A DNA stretch of 64,000 nt from Nonomuraea gerenzanensis (GTDB lineage Bacteria > Actinomycetota > Actinomycetes > Streptosporangiales > Streptosporangiaceae), in NCBI RefSeq assembly GCF_020215645.1, contig NZ_CP084058.1, forward strand, positions 124,001 to 188,000, given 5' to 3'. The notes beneath the pieces are model-generated. The model had not been told where the DNA came from. It saw only the letters and a program-made list of their open reading frames with translations, and did not search any database. The translations under genes were made by a program, and so were the position numbers. Position 1 is the first letter of the stretch, and each line of letters begins with the position of its first letter. Of this stretch, positions 31,795-39,859 are shown one piece after another.

Positions 31795-32592
31795 ATGCAG
31801 AGTCTTCCCGCGCCGCGTCTAGTGGCCACCGACCTCGACGGAACCGCCTTGCGGACCGACGGAACCGTGTCTCCCCGAACGGTCGCCGCCTTCGGCAAGG
31901 TCGAGGAATCAGGGGCCGTGCTGGCCTTCGTGACGGGGCGTCCGCCCCGGTGGATGGGCGGGGTGGCCGCCGCCGTGCGCCACCGTGGCCTGGCCATCTG
32001 TGCGAACGGGGCGCTGATCTACGATCTCCATACCGAACGGATAGTGGAATCTCACCTCATCGCCGTGGAGGTACTCGAGGAAGTCGTCGCTCAGCTAAGA
32101 GCGAACGTGTCCGAACTCGTATTTTCGGTCGAGTATGAAGCCGGTTTTGCGCATGAGTCCGATTTCCTGCTGGGCGGCTTGGACCGCCACCAGGGCAGGG
32201 TGCTGCTCGACTCGGTGACCGCCCAGCCGTGCGCCAAGCTGCTGGCCCTGCACCCGGCCATGGGCGCGGACGAGCTGCAGGCCGTCGTGGAGGAGCTGGT
32301 GGGGCACCTGGTGACCGCCACGCACTCCAGCCGGAGGGGCCTGATCGAGATGAGCGCCCAGGGCGTGACGAAGGCGAGCGCCCTCGCGGCGTTCGCGGCG
32401 GAGCACGGGATCAAGGACACCCAGACGGTCGCCTTCGGCGACATGCCGAACGACCTGCCCATGCTGAGCTGGGCAGGTACGTCGTACGCGGTCGCCAACG
32501 CGCACCCCGACGTGCTGGCAGCGGTCGATCACGTGACCGCGACCAACGACGAGGACGGGGTGGCCCGGGTGATCGAGGAGCTCTACCGGTAG
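31795..32592 (+). CDS. HAD-superfamily hydrolase, Cof type
   Basis: 265 aa. Motif I DLDGTALRTDG (nucleophile and acid Asp), motif II VTGRP, Lys motif around KASALAAFAAEHG, and motif IV FGDMPNDLPML. A C2B-type cap inserted between motifs II and III marks the Cof/IIB group that dephosphorylates small phospho-metabolites such as sugar phosphates. Substrate not assignable. 203 bp separate it from the divergent csp start. Confidence 0.92.
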   Translation: MQSLPAPRLVATDLDGTALRTDGTVSPRTVAAFGKVEESGAVLAFVTGRPPRWMGGVAAAVRHRGLAICANGALIYDLHTERIVESHLIAVEVLEEVVAQLRANVSELVFSVEYEAGFAHESDFLLGGLDRHQGRVLLDSVTAQPCAKLLALHPAMGADELQAVVEELVGHLVTATHSSRRGLIEMSAQGVTKASALAAFAAEHGIKDTQTVAFGDMPNDLPMLSWAGTSYAVANAHPDVLAAVDHVTATNDEDGVARVIEELYR

Positions 32593-32611
32593 CCGGCGGC
32601 TCCGCCGTGGC

Positions 32612-32699
32612 GCGGGCGCCGGCCCTCGGCTACAGGTACGGCCCTGAACTTCCGTGCGGGCGCCGGCCCTCGGTTACAGGTACGGCCCTGAACCTCCGT
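32612..32699. repeat. 44 bp tandem duplication of the bpa 3' end
   Basis: Copies at 32612-32655 and 32656-32699 match at 42 of 44 bases, with a third decayed partial copy to about 32715. The inner copy encodes the last codons and TAA stop of bpa; the outer copy would encode GSSGPYL and a TAG stop. Confidence 0.8.
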
Positions 32700-33195
32700 G
32701 CGGCCGCTGGCCCTCGTCGCCGGGCACGCCGGGCACGCCGGGCAGCGCCCTGCGCATCTGCTCCAGCTGGGCGCGAGCGGCCATCTGCTGGGCGAACAGC
32801 GTGGTCTGGATGCCGTGGAACAACCCTTCGAGCCAACCCACGAGCTGGGCGTGCGCGATGCGCAGCTCCGCCTCGCTCGGCGGCGTGCCGTTGTCGTCGG
32901 TGAACGGCAGCGACAGCCGCTCCAGCTCGTCGACCAGCTCCGGTGCCAACCCGTCCTCGAGCTCCTTGATGGAGGACTCGTGGATCTCCTTCAGCCGCTT
33001 GCGGCTGGCCTCGTCGAGAGGAGCCGCGCGAACCTCCTCGAGCAGCTGGCGGATCATGCTGCCGATGCGCATCACCTTGGCGGGCTGCTCGACCAGGTTG
33101 GTGACCGAGCGATCCTCTTCGCCGCTATCGCCCTGACCTTGGAAGTCGGGGCCCACCACCACGATGTGGGGGGTGTTGTTGTCCTCAGCATTCAT
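32674..33195 (-). CDS. bpa: Bacterial proteasome activator Bpa
   Basis: 173 aa, DUF2587. Four-helix bundle core (MRIGSMIRQLLEEVRAAPLDE, WLEGLFHGIQTTLFAQQMAAR in outline) and C-terminal tail ending GSGPYL, matching the G-x-Y-L docking motif that opens the 20S proteasome gate. Forms a dodecameric ring for ATP-independent degradation of unfolded proteins in mycobacteria. TACGGT lies seven bases before the ATG; that promoter lies inside the end of the upstream qor-like gene. Proteasome core genes are not in the window. Confidence 0.93.
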   Translation of the reverse strand: MNAEDNNTPHIVVVGPDFQGQGDSGEEDRSVTNLVEQPAKVMRIGSMIRQLLEEVRAAPLDEASRKRLKEIHESSIKELEDGLAPELVDELERLSLPFTDDNGTPPSEAELRIAHAQLVGWLEGLFHGIQTTLFAQQMAARAQLEQMRRALPGVPGVPGDEGQRPHGGSGPYL

Positions 33196-33200
33196 AACAC

Positions 33201-34157
33201 TCACCGTACTAGCAGGATCTTGCCGACGTGCTCTCCCGAATCCAACATTCGGTGAGCTTCCGCCGCCTCGGACATGGGGACCTCCGCGTACACGACGGGA
33301 CGCACGGCACCCGCTCCGACCAGGGGCCAGACGTTGTCGACGACGCTGCGGACGATGACGCCCTTCTCGTCGACAGGACGGGCACGCAGCGTCGTGGCGT
33401 GCACCGACAGGCGCTTGGCGAGCATGGCGCCGAGGTCGATCTCGCCCTTGCGGCCGCCCTGCAGCCCGATGATCACCAGCCGGCCGCCGGCGCGCAGCGC
33501 CCGGACGTTCCCGGCCAGGTACTTCGCGCCCATGATGTCGAGGATGACGTCGGCGCGCACCTTGTCGGCGAAGTCCTCCTCGCGGTAGTTGATGACCTCG
33601 TCGGCGCCCAGCTCCCTGACCCGCTCGCCCTTGGCCGCCGAACCGACGGTGGTGACGACGTGCGAGCCGAGCGCCTTGGCCAGCTGCACCGCGAACGTGC
33701 CGATGCCGCTGGCCCCGCCGTGCACCAGCAGCGTCTCGCCCCTGCGCAGCCGGCCGACCATGAACACGTTCGACCAGACGGTGCACGCCACCTCGGGCAG
33801 CCCGGCGGCCTCACGCAGCGACACCCCCTCGGGCACGGGCATGACCTGCTGCCAGGGCACCGCTACGCGCTCGGCGTAACCCCCGCCCCCGAGCAGCGCG
33901 CACACCTCGTCCCCCGGCTTGAACTGCTCCACGTCCGCGCCGACCTCCGCCACCACACCGGAGACCTCCAGCCCCGGGTACGGCGGGGAGCCCGGAGGCG
34001 GGTCGTAGAATCCCTGCCGTTGCAGGACGTCGGCGCGGTTCACCGCCGAGGCGGTCACGTCGATGAGCACGTCACCGCGCTCCACCGGCGGCTCCGGCAC
34101 CTCGCGCCACTCCAGCACCTCTGGTCCGCCCGGCCTGGCGATCTCAATGGCTCGCAT
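33201..34157 (-). CDS. NAD(P)H quinone oxidoreductase (zinc-free MDR family)
   Basis: 318 aa, PIG3/TP53I3-like group. Begins MRAIEIARPGGPEVLEWREV; GroES-like domain with NRADVLQRQGFYDPPPG, then Rossmann domain with VHGGASGIGTFAVQLAKALG for NADPH. No catalytic zinc ligands. One-electron quinone reduction or enoyl reduction is the family activity. A much longer reading frame extending upstream on this strand is antisense to the ParA-like gene and rejected. TACCGT sits seven bases before the ATG. bpa starts 5 bp downstream. Confidence 0.93.
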   Translation of the reverse strand: MRAIEIARPGGPEVLEWREVPEPPVERGDVLIDVTASAVNRADVLQRQGFYDPPPGSPPYPGLEVSGVVAEVGADVEQFKPGDEVCALLGGGGYAERVAVPWQQVMPVPEGVSLREAAGLPEVACTVWSNVFMVGRLRRGETLLVHGGASGIGTFAVQLAKALGSHVVTTVGSAAKGERVRELGADEVINYREEDFADKVRADVILDIMGAKYLAGNVRALRAGGRLVIIGLQGGRKGEIDLGAMLAKRLSVHATTLRARPVDEKGVIVRSVVDNVWPLVGAGAVRPVVYAEVPMSEAAEAHRMLDSGEHVGKILLVR

Positions 34158-34271
34158 GTGAACCACGGTAGCCGGGCAAAGAAGTTGTGGGTTGCCGGGC
34201 TGCGCGGTTACCCAGGGCGTTAATCTGCAAGGTATTTGCTGCCCCTTTAGACCCACCCGAGGGGGAACACG

Positions 34272-36578
34272 GTGGCAAGACACGATCGAGAGGAATCTCT
34301 CGAGGAACAGCTGGCCTGGCTGGATGCGATCAAGGAGACGGAGGAGGCCCCCGTCTCTGTCAGCGCCTCGGCCGCTGCCGCCGACGAGCCGATCGCCTCG
34401 CCGTACCCCAAGGACCCGTGGGCGCTGGTGCCCCAGCACCACGACACCCCGACGCCGCCGCTGTTCCGCGCGGCCGTCGACTCCGTGTACGGCGCCGAGG
34501 CGGCCGAGGAGGTGCCCGAGCGGGAGAGCGAGGCCGGAGAGTGGCTCGGCAGGGCCGCCGTCAAGGAGGAGCCGCCCGCGCCCGCCGACGACCCCTTCCA
34601 CGCGCCGCTGAAGCCCCTGCCGCGGCCGGACGACACCGATGCCTATCCGTCGCTGTCGTTCACGCCGCCCGAGCAGGTCACCTCCCGGCCTGAGGAGACC
34701 GCGTGGCCGCCCGCCGGCGAGGAGACGGCCTGGGTGACGCCGCCCGACTGGCCCCGGCCTGCCGCCGACGAGTCCGGCTCCGGCTCCGGTCCCGTGGAGG
34801 AGACTGCCGCTCCCGCCGACAGGGCTGCCCGTACGGAGGAGGAGCCCGCGCGGGGCGACGGGCCGGTGGAGGAGAAGGTCGCCTGGGCCGACACCCAGCC
34901 GGGCAACGAGCGCCCCTTCTGGGAGACGCAGACGGGCCAGGCCGAGGAGGAAGCCGCGCCGCCGCAGACGCTGCCGCGCGTGGACCTCCCGTCCGCCGAT
35001 CTGCCACGTGGCGATGCGTCGCGCACCGACGGACCCCACGGCGAGGCGACCTACGGCGATACGCGCCGCGTCGATGCGCGCCGTCCAGAGGCGAGCTTCA
35101 CGGATGCGGGCCACACGGATGCGGGCCACACGGATGCGGGCCACACGGATGCGGGCCACACGGATGCGGGCCACACGGACGAGGGCCACACGGAGGGCCG
35201 TGCGGACGAGGGCCGTGCGGATGCCGCCCATGGCGATGCGCACCGCGCCGAGCCACCCCACACGGATGCGGGCCGCGCCGACGCACAACGCGCCGACGCA
35301 CAACGCGCCGACTCACCCCCCTGGGCAGAGTCGTCGGAGACCCTGCCCAGAAGCGACCGCCCCCAGTGGAACGACCCGGACGCCCGAGCCGGCCAGGATC
35401 ACCGCCTCACCTGGTCCGAGCAGCAGGACCGGTCCCACTGGACCGAGCGCTCCCCGGACCGCACCGGCTGGGCCGACCAGCCGGAGGACCGCCCCCAGTG
35501 GGCCGACCACGGCGACGACCGCCCGCAGTGGACCGAGCAGCCCGAATGGCGCCCCGCCGAGCGCGACATCCCGCCCGCACCGCGCCGCCGCCCGGCCCCG
35601 ACCCCGGTCTTCACCGCCCCCGCCAGGCCCCCGGTCACCGGCCGCCCGACCGCAGAGAGTCTCGACCCGGAGTCCCTGCTGCGCGGCAGGCGGAACGCCC
35701 CCTCCAAGGGCTGGCGCCGCCTGATCTACAAGGCGTCCGGCGGCTGGATCAAGCCCGGCGAGTCACCGGAGGTGCGCCGCCGCCGCGAGCTGGTCACCAG
35801 GGCTCGCACCCCGGTCACGGCCGGCCACCACCGTGTGGCCGTGCTGAGCCTGAAGGGCGGGGTGGGCAAGACCACGACGACGGTCGGCCTCGGCGCCACC
35901 CTGGCCCAGATGCGCGGCGACCGCGTCATCGCCGTGGACGCCAACCCCGACAGGGGCACGCTGTCCGACAAGCTCGTCCTGGAGACCTCGGCCACTGTGC
36001 GCGACCTGCTCAACGAGCGTGACCAGGTCAAGCGGTACGTCGACATCAGGGCGTTCACCTCGCAGGCGCCGTCGCGGCTGGAGGTGCTGGCCTCCGACCG
36101 GGACCCGTCGGTCTCGGAGGCGTTCAGCGGCGCCGACTACCAGGCCGTCTCGCAGGTGCTGGAGAACTTCTACTCCATCTGCATCACCGACTGCGGCACG
36201 GGCCTGCTGCACTCCGCCATGGGCGGCGTGCTCGGGCTGGCCGACCAGATCGTGCTGGTCAGCTCCCCGTCCGTGGACGGCGCCAGGGCCGCCTCCGCGA
36301 CACTCGACTGGCTGGAGGCGCACCACTACGCCGACCTGGTCAAGAACGCGACCGTGGTGCTGTGCAGCGTCAGGCCCCGCTCGAAGTCCGCAGTGGACAT
36401 CAAGAAGCTGGAGGCCCACTTCGCCGCCAGGTGCCGCGCGGTGATCCGGGTGCCGTACGACCCGCACCTTGAGGAGGGCGCGGAGATCGACCTCGACCGG
36501 CTCCAGGAGCCCACGAGGGACGCGTACCTGCAGCTCGCCGCCTGCGTGGGCGACGGCTTCGCGGGCGTCATGGAATGA
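34272..36578 (+). CDS. MinD/ParA-like ATPase with long acidic N-terminal region
   Basis: 768 aa. The GTG start has GAGGGGG about six bases upstream. Residues 1-455 are low-complexity, rich in Pro, Glu, Asp and Trp-Ala-Asp repeats, with an internal HTDAG repeat. The C-terminal 300 residues are a MinD/ParA ATPase with deviant Walker A LKGGVGKTTT, AVDANPDRGTLSD and VSSPSVDGARAASATLDWLE. Architecture matches ESX-associated EspI (Rv3876) and Streptomyces relatives, but no ESX core gene is seen here. A 3' hairpin (36585-36621) separates it from the convergent BP74-like gene. Confidence 0.87.
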   Translation: MARHDREESLEEQLAWLDAIKETEEAPVSVSASAAAADEPIASPYPKDPWALVPQHHDTPTPPLFRAAVDSVYGAEAAEEVPERESEAGEWLGRAAVKEEPPAPADDPFHAPLKPLPRPDDTDAYPSLSFTPPEQVTSRPEETAWPPAGEETAWVTPPDWPRPAADESGSGSGPVEETAAPADRAARTEEEPARGDGPVEEKVAWADTQPGNERPFWETQTGQAEEEAAPPQTLPRVDLPSADLPRGDASRTDGPHGEATYGDTRRVDARRPEASFTDAGHTDAGHTDAGHTDAGHTDAGHTDEGHTEGRADEGRADAAHGDAHRAEPPHTDAGRADAQRADAQRADSPPWAESSETLPRSDRPQWNDPDARAGQDHRLTWSEQQDRSHWTERSPDRTGWADQPEDRPQWADHGDDRPQWTEQPEWRPAERDIPPAPRRRPAPTPVFTAPARPPVTGRPTAESLDPESLLRGRRNAPSKGWRRLIYKASGGWIKPGESPEVRRRRELVTRARTPVTAGHHRVAVLSLKGGVGKTTTTVGLGATLAQMRGDRVIAVDANPDRGTLSDKLVLETSATVRDLLNERDQVKRYVDIRAFTSQAPSRLEVLASDRDPSVSEAFSGADYQAVSQVLENFYSICITDCGTGLLHSAMGGVLGLADQIVLVSSPSVDGARAASATLDWLEAHHYADLVKNATVVLCSVRPRSKSAVDIKKLEAHFAARCRAVIRVPYDPHLEEGAEIDLDRLQEPTRDAYLQLAACVGDGFAGVME
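35099..35188 (+). repeat. 15 bp coding tandem repeat (HTDAG) in the ParA-like gene
   Basis: Five perfect copies of CACGGATGCGGGCCA followed by one copy with two changes; encodes (HTDAG)n in frame. Decayed copies extend on both sides. Confidence 0.9.
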
Positions 36579-36584
36579 CGGCCG

Positions 36585-36621
36585 CCGCGCGCTGCCGGTG
36601 CCGGTCACCGGCGGCGCGCGG
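36585..36621. terminator. Bidirectional terminator hairpin
   Basis: A 16 bp stem (36585-36600 with 36606-36621; one T-G wobble) and a 5 nt loop between the convergent ParA-like and BP74-like genes. Confidence 0.7.
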
Positions 36622-36633
36622 CACGGCCGGGGG

Positions 36634-37071
36634 TCACGGCGCGGGCAGCTCCCTGACCAGCCGGGAGGTCCACGGGCAGAAGACGAGCCCGGGCAGGAAC
36701 GCGCCGCCCGCCTCGTCCAGATGGTCCTCGACGTACGGGATCGTGGCGTCGCACACCTCGATGGCCGCGTCGAAGAAGTCCACGGTGTCGGAGTTGTAGT
36801 GGTAGCTCCAGCGGGGGTTGTACGGCGCCGGCCGCTTCAGGATCCTGCCGACGACGTGCGGCCGGTCCAGCGTCTCGCCGTTGACCAGGTCACGGGCGTG
36901 CCGGATCTTGGCGGGGTCGGTGAGCTGGACGACGAACTCCTCGCGGGTGATGTCCGTCATCACGAAGTAGGCCGCCGGCGCGGCCTGCACGGCCGTGGCG
37001 GGGGCGGCCGCGCTCAGGACGGCGAGCGCGGCGGCCAGCGGAACGGCGAGCTTACGGGTGATGCGTCGCAT
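36634..37071 (-). CDS. Secreted BP74-like (calmodulin-binding protein-like) protein
   Basis: 145 aa from the ATG at 37071, with GGAGG seven bases upstream. Cleavable signal peptide (KLAVPLAAALAVLSAAAPATAVQA region), then a single domain starting AYFVMTDITREEFVVQLTD and containing RPHVVGRILKRPAPYNPRWS and EVCDATIPYVEDHLDEAGG. This is the domain found in Dictyostelium calmodulin-binding BP74 and many Streptomyces secreted proteins. Function in bacteria unknown. Two cysteines may form a disulfide. Confidence 0.8.
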   Translation of the reverse strand: MRRITRKLAVPLAAALAVLSAAAPATAVQAAPAAYFVMTDITREEFVVQLTDPAKIRHARDLVNGETLDRPHVVGRILKRPAPYNPRWSYHYNSDTVDFFDAAIEVCDATIPYVEDHLDEAGGAFLPGLVFCPWTSRLVRELPAP

Positions 37072-37136
37072 GCGGTACCTCCGGTACGGGGGGTTGAGAT
37101 CCACAACCCTTCGACACGGAAGGTAGCGACATGACT

Positions 37137-37170
37137 ACTGTGCGTGACACTAGCGATGTCGCCACACAGT
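37137..37170. other. Imperfect inverted repeat between tRNA-Ser and BP74-like gene
   Basis: ACTGTGCGTGACA and TGTCGCCACACAGT face each other across 7 bp. It could end the tRNA-Ser transcript or act as an operator for the BP74-like gene; no T-tract. Confidence 0.35.
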
Positions 37171-37219
37171 TCTGGCTTGACTCGGGCGGCTCAGGGCATG
37201 TCGGGAGCCCCAGGAAATC

Positions 37220-37309
37220 TGGCGGAGGGTGTGGGATTCGAACCCACGAGGCCATCGCTGACCTGGCCGCTTTCAAGGCGGCTGCACTCGTCCACTATGC
37301 GAACCCTCC
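37220..37309 (-). tRNA. tRNA-Ser (anticodon TGA)
   Basis: Minus strand, 90 nt with encoded CCA. Acceptor GGAGGGT/ACCCTCC (37309-37303 with 37230-37224), discriminator G at 37223, then CCA. The anticodon stem GCCGC/GCGGC encloses CTTGAAA, giving TGA; a long variable arm and T arm GTGGG-TTCGAAT-CCCAC complete it. Confidence 0.97.
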
Positions 37310-37336
37310 TGTGCGGAAACCACGATAGCGGCTGTG

Positions 37337-37687
37337 ATGACAGGGGTGTACGTTCAGGAGGTGGCGGATCTCAACGTCGAGGTGCAGCGCGGCGGCTGCG
37401 ACGCGCGTGTGCGCCTCACCGGCGACCTCGACAAGCTCACGGCGCCACTGCTGAAGGACGCTCTGGTGCAGCTGTTCACCGAGGGCCGCGTGGAGATCGT
37501 GATCGACGCAGGAAAGCTGGACTTCTGTGACTCCAGCGGCTTATGGGTGCTGGTGGAGCACCAGCGCAGGGTCTCTGCGCACGCCGGCTCCCTGGGCCTC
37601 GTCGGCGTCCACGGCGTGCTGCAGCGGGTGCTCGACGTGACGGGGCTCAAGGCCGCCTTCGACCGCGTGGTCCCCGCCGAGCTGTGA
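37337..37687 (+). CDS. STAS-domain anti-sigma factor antagonist
   Basis: 116 aa from the ATG at 37337 (a GTG directly before it is an alternative). STAS domain with RLTGDLDKLTAPLL and phosphorylation loop LDFCDSSGLWVLVEH, the target Ser being in DSS. Partner-switch regulator; no anti-sigma factor gene adjacent. Convergent with the NUDIX-NYN gene, 6 bp apart. Confidence 0.9.
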   Translation: MTGVYVQEVADLNVEVQRGGCDARVRLTGDLDKLTAPLLKDALVQLFTEGRVEIVIDAGKLDFCDSSGLWVLVEHQRRVSAHAGSLGLVGVHGVLQRVLDVTGLKAAFDRVVPAEL

Positions 37688-37693
37688 GCACCG

Positions 37694-38539
37694 CTACCCG
37701 CCGAGCTGGGCCAGCAGCCACTTGGGGCCCACGGTCTCGGCGCCCAGCCTGGCCACCCGCTCCTTCAGCGCCCGGTCGGCGGTGACGACGAGCATCCGCT
37801 CCCAGGGCTTGGCCCGGCGCACGACGTCCACGATCGCGTCGTCGCCGCTGCCGGTGGCCGCGACCACCTGCACCCCCTCCACGGCCGGCGCGCTTCTGGC
37901 GGCGCCCTCCACGACCGCCACCATCCGCGGATACCACTGCGCCAGCACGGGATGCGCCAGCCGCAGCCCGGAGACCTCCCGCAGCAGCCGGGTGGCGGCC
38001 CCGAGCCGGTCGTTCCACCAGCCGCGCTCGGCCCGCGCGCCGACGATGTTGGCCACGTCCAGCACGACCGTCTCCGGCCTGATCGCGCTCTGGATTTCGC
38101 TCCAGGTCGCCGCGAAGCCGGGGTGCAGCTTGCGCGTGGTGACCTCGGGCAGCGCCAGCCAGCGCAGCTCGGTGCTCTCGCGGTTGGCGGGCGCCGCGGC
38201 CAGCAGCTCGGCCGACTCGGCGATCACCGTCTCGAACGCCCACCCGCCGTGGTCGTCGAGGTAGACGCCCTGCACCCGCAGGCCGTCGCCGGCCAGCGCC
38301 GCCTCCTCGTGGGCCTCGCGCAGCGCGCTGGCGACCGCGTCCTCGTGGCTGTCACGGGCGCCGCCGGGCAGCCCCCAGGTGCCGCCGTGGTGGCTCCACC
38401 AGGACCGCTTCTGCATCAGCACGTACGGCACCCCGGCGTCGTCGTGATGGACCACCAGGAGCCCTGAGGCGCCGTGGACCCCCCAGTGCCGGTGACCCTG
38501 GGCGCACGCGGTCCACCCATCGCCGTCCTTAGCCGCCAT
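37694..38539 (-). CDS. NUDIX hydrolase fused to a NYN/PIN-like nuclease domain
   Basis: 281 aa. N-terminal NUDIX domain (about residues 1-148) with a complete Nudix box, GGARDSHEDAVASALREAHE followed by EAAL. C-terminal domain (about 155-281) begins TVVLDVANIVGARAERGWW and includes GSGDDAIVDVV and MLVVTADRALKERV, the acidic pattern of NYN/PIN-like RNases. The combination suggests a nucleotide- or RNA-cap-processing enzyme, but neither substrate nor activity is known. The two domains are in one uninterrupted frame, so the fusion is genuine. Confidence 0.85.
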   Translation of the reverse strand: MAAKDGDGWTACAQGHRHWGVHGASGLLVVHHDDAGVPYVLMQKRSWWSHHGGTWGLPGGARDSHEDAVASALREAHEEAALAGDGLRVQGVYLDDHGGWAFETVIAESAELLAAAPANRESTELRWLALPEVTTRKLHPGFAATWSEIQSAIRPETVVLDVANIVGARAERGWWNDRLGAATRLLREVSGLRLAHPVLAQWYPRMVAVVEGAARSAPAVEGVQVVAATGSGDDAIVDVVRRAKPWERMLVVTADRALKERVARLGAETVGPKWLLAQLGG

Positions 38540-38551
38540 GGGGCAATTCTC

Positions 38552-39286
38552 TCAGCCTCCACCCTTGGAGAAATGCTGGTAGTCCTTGGTCCCCGACCAG
38601 TAGCCGCCCCACTCCCAGCCCACGGCGGCGAAGGCCTTGACGACCTTGTCACCAGGATTAATCACACCTTTACCCTTCATTGGGCGTTCGGTGAACTTCT
38701 TGGCATTTTGGTGTGCGGTGCTGCCACTTGCGGTGACATATGGGTTCTGCTGGGGATTGATGTCTATTGCTTCCCCGTACGCGTGATTCGACCAGTTGCC
38801 CGACCCGGTGGCCTGGCGGCAGTTGAAGGCCGAGGTGTTGTTGGCGTCGATGGAGTCGAAGTCATCGGCCTTGAAGGCGTCGACCAGCTTCATCTGCTTG
38901 ATCGGCCAGCGCCAGTCGTACAGCTTCTCGAAGACCGTCTCGATGTCGTCGGTGACCGTCTTGCGCACGACCAGCTCGCCGGTGTGCGGCTTGTCGTCGA
39001 AGCCCCAGAACGTCAGCGTCACCAGCCGCAGGTCCCGGTAGTGGACCGGGCAGCCAGGGCGCCAGGAGTAGGGGAGCTGCTCGCGGGAGACCCGCGAGAC
39101 CTTCGAGCTGAACGCGGGCGGCCCGGTGGAAGTGGGGGCCGGTGTGGGCGACTCCGGCGTTGCCTGACCGGGATCGGACGTTGCGGGAGCGGGAGTGGTC
39201 GCGGGCGGGGGCGCGGTGGCCTGTTGTCCCGCGCCGCACGCGACGGTCCCGAGCACCACGAGCGCCAAGGCTGCAGCACGTCTCAT
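38552..39286 (-). CDS. M15-family peptidase lipoprotein (VanY-like)
   Basis: 244 aa. Lipoprotein signal with lipobox LGTVAC (Cys17), a Pro/Thr-rich spacer (about 22-55), then an M15C-type domain with zinc motif NHAYGEAIDIN (H-x3-A-x-D pattern) and the second His in DYQHFSK. D-Ala-D-Ala carboxypeptidase or peptidoglycan L,D-endopeptidase activity is expected; acts outside the membrane. ATG at 39286 chosen because the lipobox follows directly; longer frames upstream are antisense to nothing real but lack a signal. Confidence 0.88.
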   Translation of the reverse strand: MRRAAALALVVLGTVACGAGQQATAPPPATTPAPATSDPGQATPESPTPAPTSTGPPAFSSKVSRVSREQLPYSWRPGCPVHYRDLRLVTLTFWGFDDKPHTGELVVRKTVTDDIETVFEKLYDWRWPIKQMKLVDAFKADDFDSIDANNTSAFNCRQATGSGNWSNHAYGEAIDINPQQNPYVTASGSTAHQNAKKFTERPMKGKGVINPGDKVVKAFAAVGWEWGGYWSGTKDYQHFSKGGG

Positions 39287-39369
39287 CTGGCCACCATATG
39301 CGACGTCTGGCCAGGTCAGCGGGCTATCGGCGCCGTCCTGCGCGTGCCGCGCCACGGGGCCGCGCCGGG

Positions 39370-39846
39370 TCAGGGCACGACCAGCACCGTACGGTGGGCC
39401 CGTTTCGCCAGGTGGGCCGCGACCGACCCGCGCCACGGGGAGCGGGAGCGGCCCACCACGATGCCGTCGGCCATGTAGGTGCCCGCGAGCGCCTCCAGCG
39501 CCCTGGCGGGGTCGCCGCGCAGGCTGACGAACTGCCACGGCACCCCGGCGCCGCGCAGCTCGTCGCGCAGGTCCTCGGCCAGGTCCGCGCCCGAGTCGGG
39601 GATGATCGGCGACCCGGCGAAGAACCAGAGCGAGGCGGTGGTCAGCGACTCCACGAACGCGACGAGCAGCGCCGCGCCGTCCCGCCGGGCGAGCCCGGCC
39701 GCGTACGCGAGCGCGTTGCGGCTCGGGCCCGATCCGTCGAAGCCCACGACGAGCAGGCCGGCGCCGTCCTTGCCGATCTCGAACCGCCCTGCGGGGAGCC
39801 GGCCTGCCACGGGCTCCCACTGGGGGTCAGCGCCACTGCCGAACAT
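39370..39846 (-). CDS. Universal stress protein (UspA-like)
   Basis: 158 aa. Usp fold with LLVVGFDGSGPSRNALAYAAGLA at the start and ADGIVVGRSRSPWRGSVAAHLAKRA at the end. The ATP loop is G-R-S-R rather than G-x2-G, so nucleotide binding may be altered. Located upstream of the small membrane-protein operon on the same strand, possibly separate. Confidence 0.85.
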   Translation of the reverse strand: MFGSGADPQWEPVAGRLPAGRFEIGKDGAGLLVVGFDGSGPSRNALAYAAGLARRDGAALLVAFVESLTTASLWFFAGSPIIPDSGADLAEDLRDELRGAGVPWQFVSLRGDPARALEALAGTYMADGIVVGRSRSPWRGSVAAHLAKRAHRTVLVVP

Positions 39847-39859
39847 GGCATGACTCGCG

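Noticed and set aside
34158..35303. Upstream extension of the qor-like frame on the minus strand
   Set aside because: It is antisense to the ParA-like gene; its R-V-A-R-I repeats mirror the HTDAG codons, and the qor product starts normally at 34157.
36634..37170. Toxin-antitoxin or defence gene next to tRNA-Ser
   Set aside because: The gene product has a signal peptide and BP74-like domain; nothing suggests a toxin pair.
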